Of a stretch of 64,000 nt of DNA, positions 51,957 through 59,902 are shown piece by piece. The stretch is from assembly GCA_937975705.1 (NCBI GenBank), contig CALJTX010000019.1:62001-126000 (forward strand). Reading direction: 5' to 3'. The first letter of the stretch is position 1; each line of letters begins with the position of its first letter. The notes under the pieces were generated by a model. The model made no database searches. It worked only from the letters and a program-made list of their open reading frames with translations, and was not told the origin of the DNA. Position numbers and translations under genes: made by a program. Origin of the DNA: an uncultured Flavobacteriia bacterium (GTDB lineage: Bacteria; Bacteroidota; Bacteroidia; Flavobacteriales_D; Crocinitomicaceae).

Positions 51957-52895
51957 ATGACCCAAGCTGAACAAGAAATCCGTTTTCAAGAGAAAATCGA
52001 CCGAGAAATCAAGATTGAGCCCAATGACTGGATGCCAGACGAATACCGCCAAACTTTAATTCGTCAGATTTCACAACATGCACATTCAGAGGTAGTTGGC
52101 ATGCTGCCTGAAGGCAACTGGATTACCCGTGCGCCCAATTTGCGACGCAAAGCAGTCTTGTTGGCTAAGGTACAAGATGAAGCCGGTCATGGTCTTTATT
52201 TGTATTCTGCAGTGGAAACTCTCGGCACCAGCCGTGAGCAAACCATCGATGACCTCCATTCTGGAAAGGCAAAATATTCATCTATTTTCAATTATCCTGC
52301 ACTTACTTGGGCCGATATCGGTACAATTGGCTGGTTGGTAGACGGCGCAGCTATTATGAATCAAGTTGCGCTTTGCCGCACCTCTTACGGTCCATACGCC
52401 CGCGCTATGGTCAAGATTTGCAAAGAAGAGTCTTTTCATCAGCGACAAGGCTATGAGTCGCTCACAAAACTTTGTAATGGCACCCCTCAACAAAAAGCTA
52501 TGGCGCAAGATGCCATGAACCGTTTTTGGTGGCCGGCCCTCATGATGTTTGGCCCCAGCGATGCAGATTCTACCCATTCAGATCAATCGATCAAATGGAA
52601 AATTAAGCGTTTTACAAACGACGAACTCCGTCAAAATTTTGTAGATGCTACTGTAGCGCAGGCCGAAATACTTGGTCTTACTATTCCTGACCCTAACTTG
52701 AAGTGGAACGAAGCGCGCGGACACTATGATTTCTCAGAAATCAATTGGGACGAATTTTGGCAAGTAGTCAAAGGAAACGGCCCTTGCAACAAAGAACGCC
52801 TCGCTGCCCGTGTCAAAGCCAAAGAAGAAGGAGCTTGGGTACGCGAAGCCGCAAGCGCTTTTGCTAAAAAGCGCGACATGAAAAAATCAGCCTAA
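51957..52895 (+). CDS. paaA: 1,2-phenylacetyl-CoA epoxidase catalytic subunit PaaA
   Basis: A 312-residue protein from ATG 51957 (MTQAEQEIRFQEKIDREIKI). The ferritin-like di-iron carboxylate site is visible as DEAGHGLYLY (first ExxH, about residues 71-80) and EESFHQRQGYE (second ExxH, about 159-169). SEVVGMLPEGNWITRAPNLR is a typical PaaA stretch. PaaA epoxidises the ring of phenylacetyl-CoA with O2, in complex with PaaB, PaaC and PaaE. It heads the paaABCD operon with 16 bases to paaB. paaG, paaZ, paaJ and paaK are not in the window. Confidence 0.97.
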   Translation: MTQAEQEIRFQEKIDREIKIEPNDWMPDEYRQTLIRQISQHAHSEVVGMLPEGNWITRAPNLRRKAVLLAKVQDEAGHGLYLYSAVETLGTSREQTIDDLHSGKAKYSSIFNYPALTWADIGTIGWLVDGAAIMNQVALCRTSYGPYARAMVKICKEESFHQRQGYESLTKLCNGTPQQKAMAQDAMNRFWWPALMMFGPSDADSTHSDQSIKWKIKRFTNDELRQNFVDATVAQAEILGLTIPDPNLKWNEARGHYDFSEINWDEFWQVVKGNGPCNKERLAARVKAKEEGAWVREAASAFAKKRDMKKSA

Positions 52896-52911
52896 TTAAA
52901 TTTATAAGACG

Positions 52912-53199
52912 ATGTCAACAAACGAATGGCCTCTTTGGGAGGTATTTATCCGCAGCAAACAAGGACTTAACCACAAACACGTCGGTAGCTTGCGCGCTCC
53001 TGATGCTACGCTTGCACTTGAAAACGCACGCGATGTCTACACCCGTCGTTCCGAAGGAATCAGTATTTGGGTGGTAGAATCTGCACATATCCATGCCACC
53101 GATATCGACGATGTTGCGTCTTTCTTCGAGCCTTCTGATACCAAAATTTACCGTCACCCTACTTTTTATGAGGTACCTGACGGCGTCAAACACATGTAA
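52912..53199 (+). CDS. paaB: 1,2-phenylacetyl-CoA epoxidase subunit PaaB
   Basis: A 95-residue protein with the PaaB pattern: WPLWEVFIRSKQGLNHKHVG at the N-terminus, DATLALENARDVYTRRSEG in the middle and SIWVVESAHI. PaaB bridges PaaAC units in the epoxidase complex and is required for activity. The order A-B-C-D and tight spacing (16 bases from paaA, 2 bases to paaC) support the call. Confidence 0.96.
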   Translation: MSTNEWPLWEVFIRSKQGLNHKHVGSLRAPDATLALENARDVYTRRSEGISIWVVESAHIHATDIDDVASFFEPSDTKIYRHPTFYEVPDGVKHM

Positions 53200-53201
53200 A
53201 G

Positions 53202-53957
53202 ATGCAAGAATCAGCTCTTTTTGAATACGTATTGCGTCTGTCTGATGACAGCCTTATTTTAGGTCAACGCTTGGGCGAATGGTGTGGTCATGGCCCCATC
53301 TTAGAAGAAGATATCGCCCTCACCAACATTTCCCTAGACCTCATTGGCCAAGCAATAAGCCTCTATGACTTCGCCGCCGAGTTAGAAGGCAAAGGCAGAA
53401 ACCACGATCAACTGGCCTATTTGCGCTATGAAAACGAGTACAAAAATGTACTGCTCGTCGAACAACCAAACGGTGATTTCGCCATGACCATTCTTCGTCA
53501 GTTCTTCTTTGATGCTTTTCGTTTGCCTTTATACGAAGCATTGATGCAAAGCCCTGTTGCGCAATTGGCTGCCATCGCTGCCAAATCTGTCAAAGAAACG
53601 CGCTACCACCTCAAGCATACTTCAGAGTGGGTAATTCGCATGGGCGATGGCACCGAAGAATCTCATCAGCGGGCACAAGCAGCCATAGACCACCTCTGGC
53701 GCTTCACCAACGAATTATTCTACGAAGACGCCAACGACCATACGCTACAAGCAGAACAAAAAGTACCTACCATGGCGCATATTCAAACCCAATGGATGGC
53801 TACTGTCACCAGCGTTCTTCAGGAGGCCACTCTAGAGATCCCAAAAAATAATTGGAAATTTGATGGTGGCCGCGAAGGCCGACACTCAGAACACATGGGT
53901 TATTTGCTCTCCGATTTGCAATACATGCAAAGAGCCTATCCAAATATGGAATGGTAA
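53202..53957 (+). CDS. paaC: 1,2-phenylacetyl-CoA epoxidase structural subunit PaaC
   Basis: A 251-residue ferritin-like helical protein. The N-terminal part (LSDDSLILGQRLGEWCGHGPI, cited by LSDDSLILGQ and EWCGHGP) and EEDIALTNISLDLIGQA are characteristic. ETRYHLKHTSEWVIRMGDG corresponds to the degenerate second metal region. PaaC forms the heterodimer with PaaA but does not carry the active di-iron centre. It begins 2 bases after paaB and its end overlaps paaD by 7 bases. Confidence 0.96.
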   Translation: MQESALFEYVLRLSDDSLILGQRLGEWCGHGPILEEDIALTNISLDLIGQAISLYDFAAELEGKGRNHDQLAYLRYENEYKNVLLVEQPNGDFAMTILRQFFFDAFRLPLYEALMQSPVAQLAAIAAKSVKETRYHLKHTSEWVIRMGDGTEESHQRAQAAIDHLWRFTNELFYEDANDHTLQAEQKVPTMAHIQTQWMATVTSVLQEATLEIPKNNWKFDGGREGRHSEHMGYLLSDLQYMQRAYPNMEW

Positions 53958-54436
53958 GTGCAACTGAGCTCCGTCAATTTTTAAAAGAGGTTAGCGACCC
54001 AGAAATTCCTGTCCTGACCATCATAGATTTAGGTGTCGTTCAAGAGATATATTTGCAAGAACAAACCTGGATCATCGAACTTACGCCAACCTATAGCGGT
54101 TGCCCGGCCATGCAGCAAATAGAGGTAGATATCCTTGCAAAATTACAAGAGAAAGGCATTGCCAACGCCAAAGTAAAGCACATCTTAAGCCCTGCCTGGA
54201 CCACCGACTGGATCACCGAGGAGGGGCGCCAAAAGTTACGTCTGTACGGGATTGCACCGCCGGTCAATGAACCCGACAAAAGCGCACTTTTTTCAGAACC
54301 GCCACGTGTGGCTTGCCCAAAATGCAATAGCAAAGATACCCGAATGGTGAGTTTGTTTGGCAGCACAGCTTGTAAAGCACACTATCAATGCAATGAGTGT
54401 CAAGAACCTTTTGATTATTTTAAGTGCTTGAAATAG
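53951..54436 (+). CDS. paaD: Phenylacetate-pathway iron-sulfur assembly protein PaaD
   Basis: A 161-residue protein. The N-terminal MIP18/DUF59 domain (about residues 5-95) has SDPEIPVLTIIDLGVVQEI and LTPTYSGCPAMQQIEVD. The C-terminal zinc ribbon contains CPKCNSKD and YQCNECQEPF. PaaD is thought to assist Fe-S cluster assembly, most likely on PaaE. Its start ATG overlaps the paaC stop by 7 bases. A hairpin terminator 20 bases after the stop closes the operon. Confidence 0.95.
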   Translation: MVSATELRQFLKEVSDPEIPVLTIIDLGVVQEIYLQEQTWIIELTPTYSGCPAMQQIEVDILAKLQEKGIANAKVKHILSPAWTTDWITEEGRQKLRLYGIAPPVNEPDKSALFSEPPRVACPKCNSKDTRMVSLFGSTACKAHYQCNECQEPFDYFKCLK

Positions 54437-54456
54437 AAAGAGATAAATAAATTTTT

Positions 54457-54481
54457 AAGCGTCCATTGTGGCGCTTTTTTT
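54457..54481 (+). terminator. Rho-independent terminator of the paaABCD operon
   Basis: AAGCG (54457-54461) pairs with CGCTT (54472-54476); the stem can be extended inward by a T-G and a C-G pair. It is followed by a T-run to 54481. Confidence 0.75.
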
Positions 54482-54495
54482 ATTTTTATAGTACT

Positions 54496-54513
54496 ATGTA
54501 TTGCATAATACAG
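54496..54513. promoter_or_regulatory. Candidate PadR operator
   Basis: ATGTA (54496-54500), eight bases, then TACAG (54509-54513) is one base from the symmetric ATGTA-N8-TACAT form reported for PadR-family operators. It contains a 6-base inverted repeat (TGTATT/AATACA). It overlaps the -33 box of the padR promoter, a position suited to autorepression. Confidence 0.5.
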
Positions 54514-54532
54514 AATAAAACCTATAACTTTG
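54501..54532 (+). promoter_or_regulatory. padR-pspC promoter
   Basis: TTG (54501-54503) is 21 bases from TAACTTTG (54525-54532), a perfect -7 element. The ATG of padR at 54548 gives a predicted leader of about 11 bases. Confidence 0.6.
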
Positions 54533-54547
54533 TATAAAATTCGAAAG

Positions 54548-54883
54548 ATGAATGTAGAAAATACACAATCTCAAATGCGCAAAGGCATCTTGGAATATTG
54601 CATTCTCGGCATCCTCAATCATGGTGAGGCTTACCCTTCAGAAATATTAGAGAAGCTAAGAGGTGCGCAAATGCTGGTTGTAGAAGGAACGGTTTATCCT
54701 TTATTGACGCGCCTTAAAAATTTAGAACTGTTGTCTTACCGTTGGGAAGAATCAACCTCGGGTCCGCCGCGGAAATATTATGCGATTACACCCAAAGGCA
54801 CACAATTTTTTATAGACCTATCTCATACTTGGCAAGAATTACAGCAAGCGGTCTCATTACTTACTCAAATTACCAAATCATGA
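54548..54883 (+). CDS. PadR-family transcriptional regulator
   Basis: A 111-residue winged-helix protein from ATG 54548; a codon at 54530 lies inside the promoter and is rejected. Conserved PadR features are MRKGILEYCILGILNHGEAY (about residues 9-28), the recognition segment VVEGTVYPLLTRLKNLEL and the wing WEESTSGPPRKYYAITPKG. It probably represses its own operon through the palindrome at 54496-54513. The start of the large PspC gene overlaps its stop (ATGA), the usual PadR-PspC pairing in Bacteroidota. Confidence 0.94.
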   Translation: MNVENTQSQMRKGILEYCILGILNHGEAYPSEILEKLRGAQMLVVEGTVYPLLTRLKNLELLSYRWEESTSGPPRKYYAITPKGTQFFIDLSHTWQELQQAVSLLTQITKS

Positions 54884-56430
54884 ATAAAACAGTTTCCATT
54901 CATATCCAGGGTTTTGCTTTCATTTTAGAAGAACAAGCCTACGACGCACTGCGCAACTATCTCTATGACCTTGCACACGTGCTGCAACACGAAGAGGGAA
55001 AAGATGAAATTTTGCAAGATATTGAGTTGCGCATTGTCGAATTGCTACAAGAAAAAGTTTCAAGCCAGCAAGTGGTGCAATTGGAACAAATTCAACAAAT
55101 TATTCAATTGCTCGGCAGTCCGGAGGTTTTTGGAGAACAAGAATCCATGGCAACAGATCAACCCGCAAATGAAAGCAATGAATCCACTCCCGCTCCAAAG
55201 AGATTTTTCAGAGACCCAGACAATCCGCTTCTAGGTGGGGTGGCTAGCGGCGTAGCAGCGTATTTCAATATTGATGTGGTTTTTATTCGCGTAGCTTTTG
55301 TGTTGTTCACTATGGCTTTTGGTTCGGGCATCCCCATATATATATTACTTTGGATCATTACGCCGGTCGCCAAAACAGCAAGTGAAAAACTTCAAATGAA
55401 AGGCGTTCCGGTCAATATTGAGAGCATCAAAACGGAGTTTAAAGAAGCCACTGAACGCGTAGAGAAAAACGCCAAAAAATGGTCCAATCAGTTCAAAACA
55501 GGCTCGGGTCTGAGTGACAGTGCGCGTCGGCTGGTGCAAGTTCTAAAAAAAGCCATCGGAATTACGTTGGTCTTGTGGGGTTTGGTTTTGCTGATAGGTT
55601 TATCCGTATTTATTTTTGTTGACCCCCAGCTGGTTCCGGCTCAGATCAATGGCGAATTCACTTCTCTGGGCGAGTTGAGTGCCTTGTTTTTCGACAAAGG
55701 GCAAAATGAACTGCTTTATTTAGGGATTGGCCTCATCGGTTATGCGATCAGTTTTTCTAGCATGCTGACCGGTTTTAGGTTGTTGTTTACCTTTGAAGCG
55801 AAGTGGCTGCGTGCGGGATATTTTGGCCTTGGATTTGCCAGCATTTGCGGACTCATCTTTTTGACTTACGTCGGGATCTCAACTGCGCAAGGGTTCACAA
55901 TTGAAGGCGAACTCAGTAAAGAAATTGGCACCTATGCCGGCGACTCTCTGCGCTTGGATATCCTTCCTGAGCTACATATCGAAGGCTACCGCACTCACCG
56001 CAATGCCACTTATAATTTTGGTTTTAGGTCGCAGCAGCAAAATGATCATGGCATCCTTATGGCCCAAGACGGACGTATTTTTATCAGCGGAATAGGGATC
56101 AATTACATCGCATCTACGGATAGTTTATACCATGTCAAAATATGGAAGAAAGCACATGGCCGCTCTTTTTTCAAAGCAAATAGAAGGGCGTCACATATTG
56201 ATTTTCCTTGCACGTTACAGCAAAATACCATCCAATTTGCTAGCGGATTTTCTTATCCTGCCAAAGACCGCATGCGCGATCAAGAAGTTGAATTACAAAT
56301 TGCGGTCCCGAATGGTAAAAAAGTGATTTGGAATGGCAAAGTTGTATTCCCATTTGTTTTTGTTGAAACGCCTGAACGCATCAGTGACCGTGCTTATGTG
56401 AGCGGTGATGGCGCCTACTCAGCGTGGTAA
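54880..56430 (+). CDS. Large PspC-domain membrane protein
   Basis: A 516-residue protein from ATG 54880 (MNKTVSIHIQGFAFILEEQA); a longer frame from 54742 lies inside padR and is rejected. An N-terminal cytoplasmic helical part (about 1-95) precedes the PspC domain (about 105-170; DNPLLGGVASGVAAYFNIDV, then ILLWIITPVAKTA). Three more hydrophobic helices follow near 225-250, 275-300 and 310-330, and a beta-rich C-terminal region of about 180 residues with a soluble look. It likely senses or answers envelope stress under PadR control. Its last 12 bases overlap the convergent DUF5916 gene. Confidence 0.88.
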   Translation: MNKTVSIHIQGFAFILEEQAYDALRNYLYDLAHVLQHEEGKDEILQDIELRIVELLQEKVSSQQVVQLEQIQQIIQLLGSPEVFGEQESMATDQPANESNESTPAPKRFFRDPDNPLLGGVASGVAAYFNIDVVFIRVAFVLFTMAFGSGIPIYILLWIITPVAKTASEKLQMKGVPVNIESIKTEFKEATERVEKNAKKWSNQFKTGSGLSDSARRLVQVLKKAIGITLVLWGLVLLIGLSVFIFVDPQLVPAQINGEFTSLGELSALFFDKGQNELLYLGIGLIGYAISFSSMLTGFRLLFTFEAKWLRAGYFGLGFASICGLIFLTYVGISTAQGFTIEGELSKEIGTYAGDSLRLDILPELHIEGYRTHRNATYNFGFRSQQQNDHGILMAQDGRIFISGIGINYIASTDSLYHVKIWKKAHGRSFFKANRRASHIDFPCTLQQNTIQFASGFSYPAKDRMRDQEVELQIAVPNGKKVIWNGKVVFPFVFVETPERISDRAYVSGDGAYSAW

Positions 56431-58875
56431 TTGACTGCGGCTTTTTTTGATTTGTTGGGCATCTAGCCAATAGATCAATTTCATTGAAAAGCTATTGAGT
56501 GCGCCAGTTTGTAGGGTATAGGAGAGATCTTGCCAGTAGGCGGCGCTAATATGATCATTGCTGGCAAATACAGAATTTTTCCAGACAATATTGAGTTCGC
56601 TTCCGGGCAAGAAGACCCAACGGTAGACTAAATCTATGGTAAAAGCATTGTAGTTGATGTCGTAGGCAGATTTACCTTCTGAAGTGAGCCCATTAAAGCC
56701 TTCTAAAAGTTCGAGGCTGCCATCCTTTTGTAAAAGTGAAAAATGTTGGTAGGCTAGGGTAGAGCGGTAATGACGCAAGCGCATACTTAAAGACATGCGG
56801 TTGGTGAGAATGTAATCGAAAGATAAAGCCTGGACGGTAGTGTTGCGGTCGCGTTGACCAAAAAGAATACCTGTATAGCTTTGGGCAGGTGTTGCAAATG
56901 GAATGGCATAGCCAATACTATTGAATTGTAGTTCTTTTTCGAATGAATATACCAAGAAAACAGCATCGGAAAGCCGCACTCTTGGGCTAAAGTTATAGGC
57001 ATATTGCTTCCAAGGATGAGCAAGATATTGGGTGGAACTGCCACCTAAATCTATGGCAAACTTGCGTTGGTAATTAGAAGAATACCAGGTATTCAAAAAG
57101 ACAAACTGCGGGCTTGTAAATACCTCGCCCCAAGTGCGTGCTTCAAAATAGTCCTTGCTTTCCTGTAGGCTCCCTCCTGCATTGAAGCCACAGGCATTGA
57201 ATTTTTTACTTACTGTAAAGAAATTTAAACTCGCCATATTGGAGGAGAAAGTATTTGGGGCATAGAGGTACGCTTGAGATACATTCGCATTGATACTCCA
57301 TTTCATGAGTTTTTTCCATTTGGGTGTGAAATCACGGTAGGCGACGCTCGCTTCAAAAATTCTGCGGTTGTTGTTGTAATTGAAGCCGAGGTCATTGGGG
57401 TCATAGGTATCAGATTCTTCTAGATACCCAAGGCCAGCAATGAGTGAGCCGCGTTGTTTCTGAATATTTAAATTGAGGTTGTGCCCGTATGTGTTTTGTT
57501 TGTCAAGTTGGGCCGAAAGAATGCCCTTGCCGTTGATATTGTAGTTGTTGTCTTTGGTATTGAGGTTGAAATTAAACGCCGAAACATTGGCATCGTAGAA
57601 AGAACCTGCTCTCCAAACATTGGTATTGGTAAAGGTGACCGAAGAATTGTTTTTGAGATTTTGATCAAAAACGAGCACGTTGTAGTTGGTGAGTGGTGAA
57701 ATCAGGACCTCCCGACGGCTTTCGTCGAGGGTAGATACTGCCGTGGCCATTTGCTCCGCATTGACGGCATTGAAAACACCGATACCCAACCCTTTACTGT
57801 TTCGGCCCGATAATTTAGATGCGTTATAAAGCTGAGACGAACCCGGCACGTTTTCTAAGTATTCGCCTTCTTTGAGCATGGTTTGTGTGACCTTGTAAGG
57901 CGCTTGGATGCCAATTCTGCGGCTATAAAAGATGCCCGCTTTATTGAAGAGCTCCATTCCTTCGGTAAAGAACTGTCTGTTCTCATTGAATTGAACCTCA
58001 AAAGGAGTAAGGTTGAGCACCTGTTGATCAAAAACAACTTGGCCAAAGTCGGGAACTAAAGTCAGGTCAAGGGTAAATGCCTCATTGATCCCGTATTTGA
58101 TGTCCATACCGCCATTAAACGAGCGCAGCAGTCCTTTACTGCCGTCATCATTGCGTACTTGGTCTGCATAGGCAGAAACATAAGGAATGAGCGCCAAACG
58201 CAAAGGCGGGCTGATGTTTTTGATATTGGTGATATCGCCACTTTCGAGCAACATATTCTCGAGATCTGGGTTGACTCTTACCCATGAAGATTCTTCCCTA
58301 TTTCTAGCGAGTTGTCGGCCAAAATTAACGCCCCAATCTTGCACTTCTTTTTGGGGGAAGCGCAATGCTGAATAGGGAATGCGTATTTCGGCAATCCAGC
58401 CGTTTTCAACAATTTGAACGGCGCTGTGCCATACCAGATTGAGTTTGTCGTTGTAGTCCGTACCGACAATTTTAGCGTCGAGTTGTACACCACGGCTGGT
58501 GAGTCCAAAATAGAAGCCATTCTGGTTGTCGTTGTAGGTATCTAAAAATACACCGACGATATCACAATTGGGGTTGTAGTCGTCGCGAAGCGAGAGCACT
58601 TTAGAAATGGAGTCGGGGTGGTCTTGGCAGAAAAAAGCGAAGTAAATGGCATCTTGGTCATAGAGCATTTGGATGCGCGTCTTGCTCTTCGATGCTTGGC
58701 CAGGTTCTGGTTTAATTTGTATAAACGGATTCAGTTCAGCATCTGAAGACCAAGAAGTTTCTGAAAGTACGCCGTCAATAGAAATTTTTTCGGTGGTGAA
58801 CTTAGCTTCAAGTTTTTTTTGGCTGAAACTGTGAATAGTTACAAAAGAAAAAAGAAAGAGCAACTCCCAACGCAT
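56419..58875 (-). CDS. DUF5916 outer-membrane protein with CBM9-like N-terminal domain
   Basis: An 818-residue protein from ATG 58875 (MRWELLFLFSFVTIH); cleavage falls at SFS before Gln. The N-terminal carbohydrate-binding family 9-like domain (about 20-190) has ISIDGVLSETSW, IYFAFFCQDHPDSIS and WIAEIRIPYSALRFP. The DUF5916 region follows with many alternating strands and ends in a barrel-like segment (MKLIYWLDAQQIKKSRSQ). Ligand is unknown; a sugar or glycan interaction is inferred from the N-terminal domain. It starts 15 bases after the DUF5715 gene on the same strand. Confidence 0.87.
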   Translation of the reverse strand: MRWELLFLFSFVTIHSFSQKKLEAKFTTEKISIDGVLSETSWSSDAELNPFIQIKPEPGQASKSKTRIQMLYDQDAIYFAFFCQDHPDSISKVLSLRDDYNPNCDIVGVFLDTYNDNQNGFYFGLTSRGVQLDAKIVGTDYNDKLNLVWHSAVQIVENGWIAEIRIPYSALRFPQKEVQDWGVNFGRQLARNREESSWVRVNPDLENMLLESGDITNIKNISPPLRLALIPYVSAYADQVRNDDGSKGLLRSFNGGMDIKYGINEAFTLDLTLVPDFGQVVFDQQVLNLTPFEVQFNENRQFFTEGMELFNKAGIFYSRRIGIQAPYKVTQTMLKEGEYLENVPGSSQLYNASKLSGRNSKGLGIGVFNAVNAEQMATAVSTLDESRREVLISPLTNYNVLVFDQNLKNNSSVTFTNTNVWRAGSFYDANVSAFNFNLNTKDNNYNINGKGILSAQLDKQNTYGHNLNLNIQKQRGSLIAGLGYLEESDTYDPNDLGFNYNNNRRIFEASVAYRDFTPKWKKLMKWSINANVSQAYLYAPNTFSSNMASLNFFTVSKKFNACGFNAGGSLQESKDYFEARTWGEVFTSPQFVFLNTWYSSNYQRKFAIDLGGSSTQYLAHPWKQYAYNFSPRVRLSDAVFLVYSFEKELQFNSIGYAIPFATPAQSYTGILFGQRDRNTTVQALSFDYILTNRMSLSMRLRHYRSTLAYQHFSLLQKDGSLELLEGFNGLTSEGKSAYDINYNAFTIDLVYRWVFLPGSELNIVWKNSVFASNDHISAAYWQDLSYTLQTGALNSFSMKLIYWLDAQQIKKSRSQLPR

Positions 58876-58890
58876 GGGCAAATTTACAAC

Positions 58891-59580
58891 TTAAACTCCT
58901 TTTCTTGCAACAACATGTAGGCATTCTTCGTGTACTTCGAACGTTGCCCAAATTTTAATGTCTTTTTTAAAGCGCACTAATATTTGCGCAATGACGGTTT
59001 GTAAATATTGTTTTTCAACAGTGCTCAAGGATTTGCTTGCTTTGAACCGAGAGAAGGAGATGTCAAAACTATTGCCGTTTAAATGCGGACTTCTTTTTAC
59101 AGCAGTGCGATTTTTACGGACCAATTTAGCCACCGTGTGTTTGGTGCGGGTCATGGACGTGACGATCAGTTGGCAACCTTGGAGTGGACTCTGAGCTAAA
59201 GAATCTTGAAAAGCGGAGCCGATTTCTTCTAATATTTTTGCAGCATACGGCGTTAGGAAGGCATATGAGTATTCAAAGGTATCCAACACAAAACCTTGTT
59301 TGGGTTCAATTAGCACGAGCTTCTTGGCGCGAAAAGCTTTGCGGAGGCCTTGCGTATTAGCTACTGGCTGTATGCCTTGCTTTACAGAACGGTCCATGTA
59401 TTCTACCAAGCGGTTGTTCAATTTGGCCGTAAATAAGTAAGGGTCAGTTGGCGGAATAGGTAAAGCTGCGCTATCTTGTGTTTTTGCATGCACCAATAGA
59501 TTTGTAGGTGCTGAGGGCCAATAGGCAAAAGCCAAAAGCACAAAACAGATACTGACAAGAAAGAGGTGATAAAGCCGCAT
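58891..59580 (-). CDS. DUF5715 family protein (M15 peptidase-like)
   Basis: A 229-residue protein from ATG 59580 (MRLYHLFLVSICFVLLAFAY); the open frame extends 99 bases further but across the promoter and is rejected. An N-terminal hydrophobic segment is a signal peptide or anchor. Motifs SPHLNGNSFDISF (about residues 173-185) and FEVHEECLHVV (near the C-terminus) resemble the zinc-binding SxHxxGxxxD and HxxH pattern of M15/VanY D-Ala-D-Ala carboxypeptidases. Peptidoglycan trimming is therefore a plausible role, unproven. A promoter element lies 5 bases upstream of its ATG. Confidence 0.8.
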   Translation of the reverse strand: MRLYHLFLVSICFVLLAFAYWPSAPTNLLVHAKTQDSAALPIPPTDPYLFTAKLNNRLVEYMDRSVKQGIQPVANTQGLRKAFRAKKLVLIEPKQGFVLDTFEYSYAFLTPYAAKILEEIGSAFQDSLAQSPLQGCQLIVTSMTRTKHTVAKLVRKNRTAVKRSPHLNGNSFDISFSRFKASKSLSTVEKQYLQTVIAQILVRFKKDIKIWATFEVHEECLHVVARKGV

Positions 59581-59585
59581 TGAAA

Positions 59586-59593
59586 CAAATATA
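59586..59593 (-). promoter_or_regulatory. -7 element of the DUF5715 gene (near-leaderless)
   Basis: The minus-strand sequence is TATATTTG, a perfect TAnnTTTG, ending five bases before the ATG at 59580. No -33 TTG is seen at the usual distance. Confidence 0.5.
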
Positions 59594-59625
59594 AAAATTG
59601 ATTGCTTTGGTCTAACGCAAGTTCG

Positions 59626-59633
59626 TAATTTTG
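59626..59633 (+). promoter_or_regulatory. -7 element of the DUF493-like gene (leaderless type)
   Basis: TAATTTTG is a perfect TAnnTTTG, ending four bases before the ATG at 59638. A TTG at 59602-59604 lies 21 bases upstream. The divergent DUF5715 promoter occupies the same 57-base gap. Confidence 0.6.
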
Positions 59634-59637
59634 TGTC

Positions 59638-59901
59638 ATGGGAACATTTGACTCGCTTAAAGCGCAACTCGAAGAACAAGAATGGCCAAATGTCTATTTA
59701 TTCAAGTTTATCGTCCCCAACGACAACCACCATTTGGCACAAGTAACCGCGTTATTCGACGCCAATAGTGAAATCAGTTATCATCATTCCGGAACAGGTA
59801 AATACGTGAGTCTGAGTGCAAAAGAAGTCATGCTTTCGGCAGCGGACATCATTGCTGTTTACGAACGTGCCGCGCTCATTCCGGGCATAATCTCTCTATA
59901 A
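59638..59901 (+). CDS. Small DUF493-like (YbeD-type) protein
   Basis: An 87-residue cytoplasmic protein. Its FDSLKAQLEEQEWPNVYLFK start, the middle HHLAQVTALFDANSEISYHH and the KYVSLSAKEVMLSAADIIAV segment fit the small alpha/beta ACT-like DUF493 fold seen in Bacteroidota. The function of the family is unknown; an allosteric or RNA-linked role is speculation. The next gene begins one base after its stop. Confidence 0.72.
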   Translation: MGTFDSLKAQLEEQEWPNVYLFKFIVPNDNHHLAQVTALFDANSEISYHHSGTGKYVSLSAKEVMLSAADIIAVYERAALIPGIISL

Positions 59902-59902
59902 A

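Noticed and set aside
54437..54547. Search for tRNA or small RNA genes in the longer gaps (also 26-27 kb, 51.8 kb and 32.8 kb)
   Set aside because: No cloverleaf, T-loop GTTCGA-type motif or CCA end was recognised; the gaps are explained by promoters and terminators.
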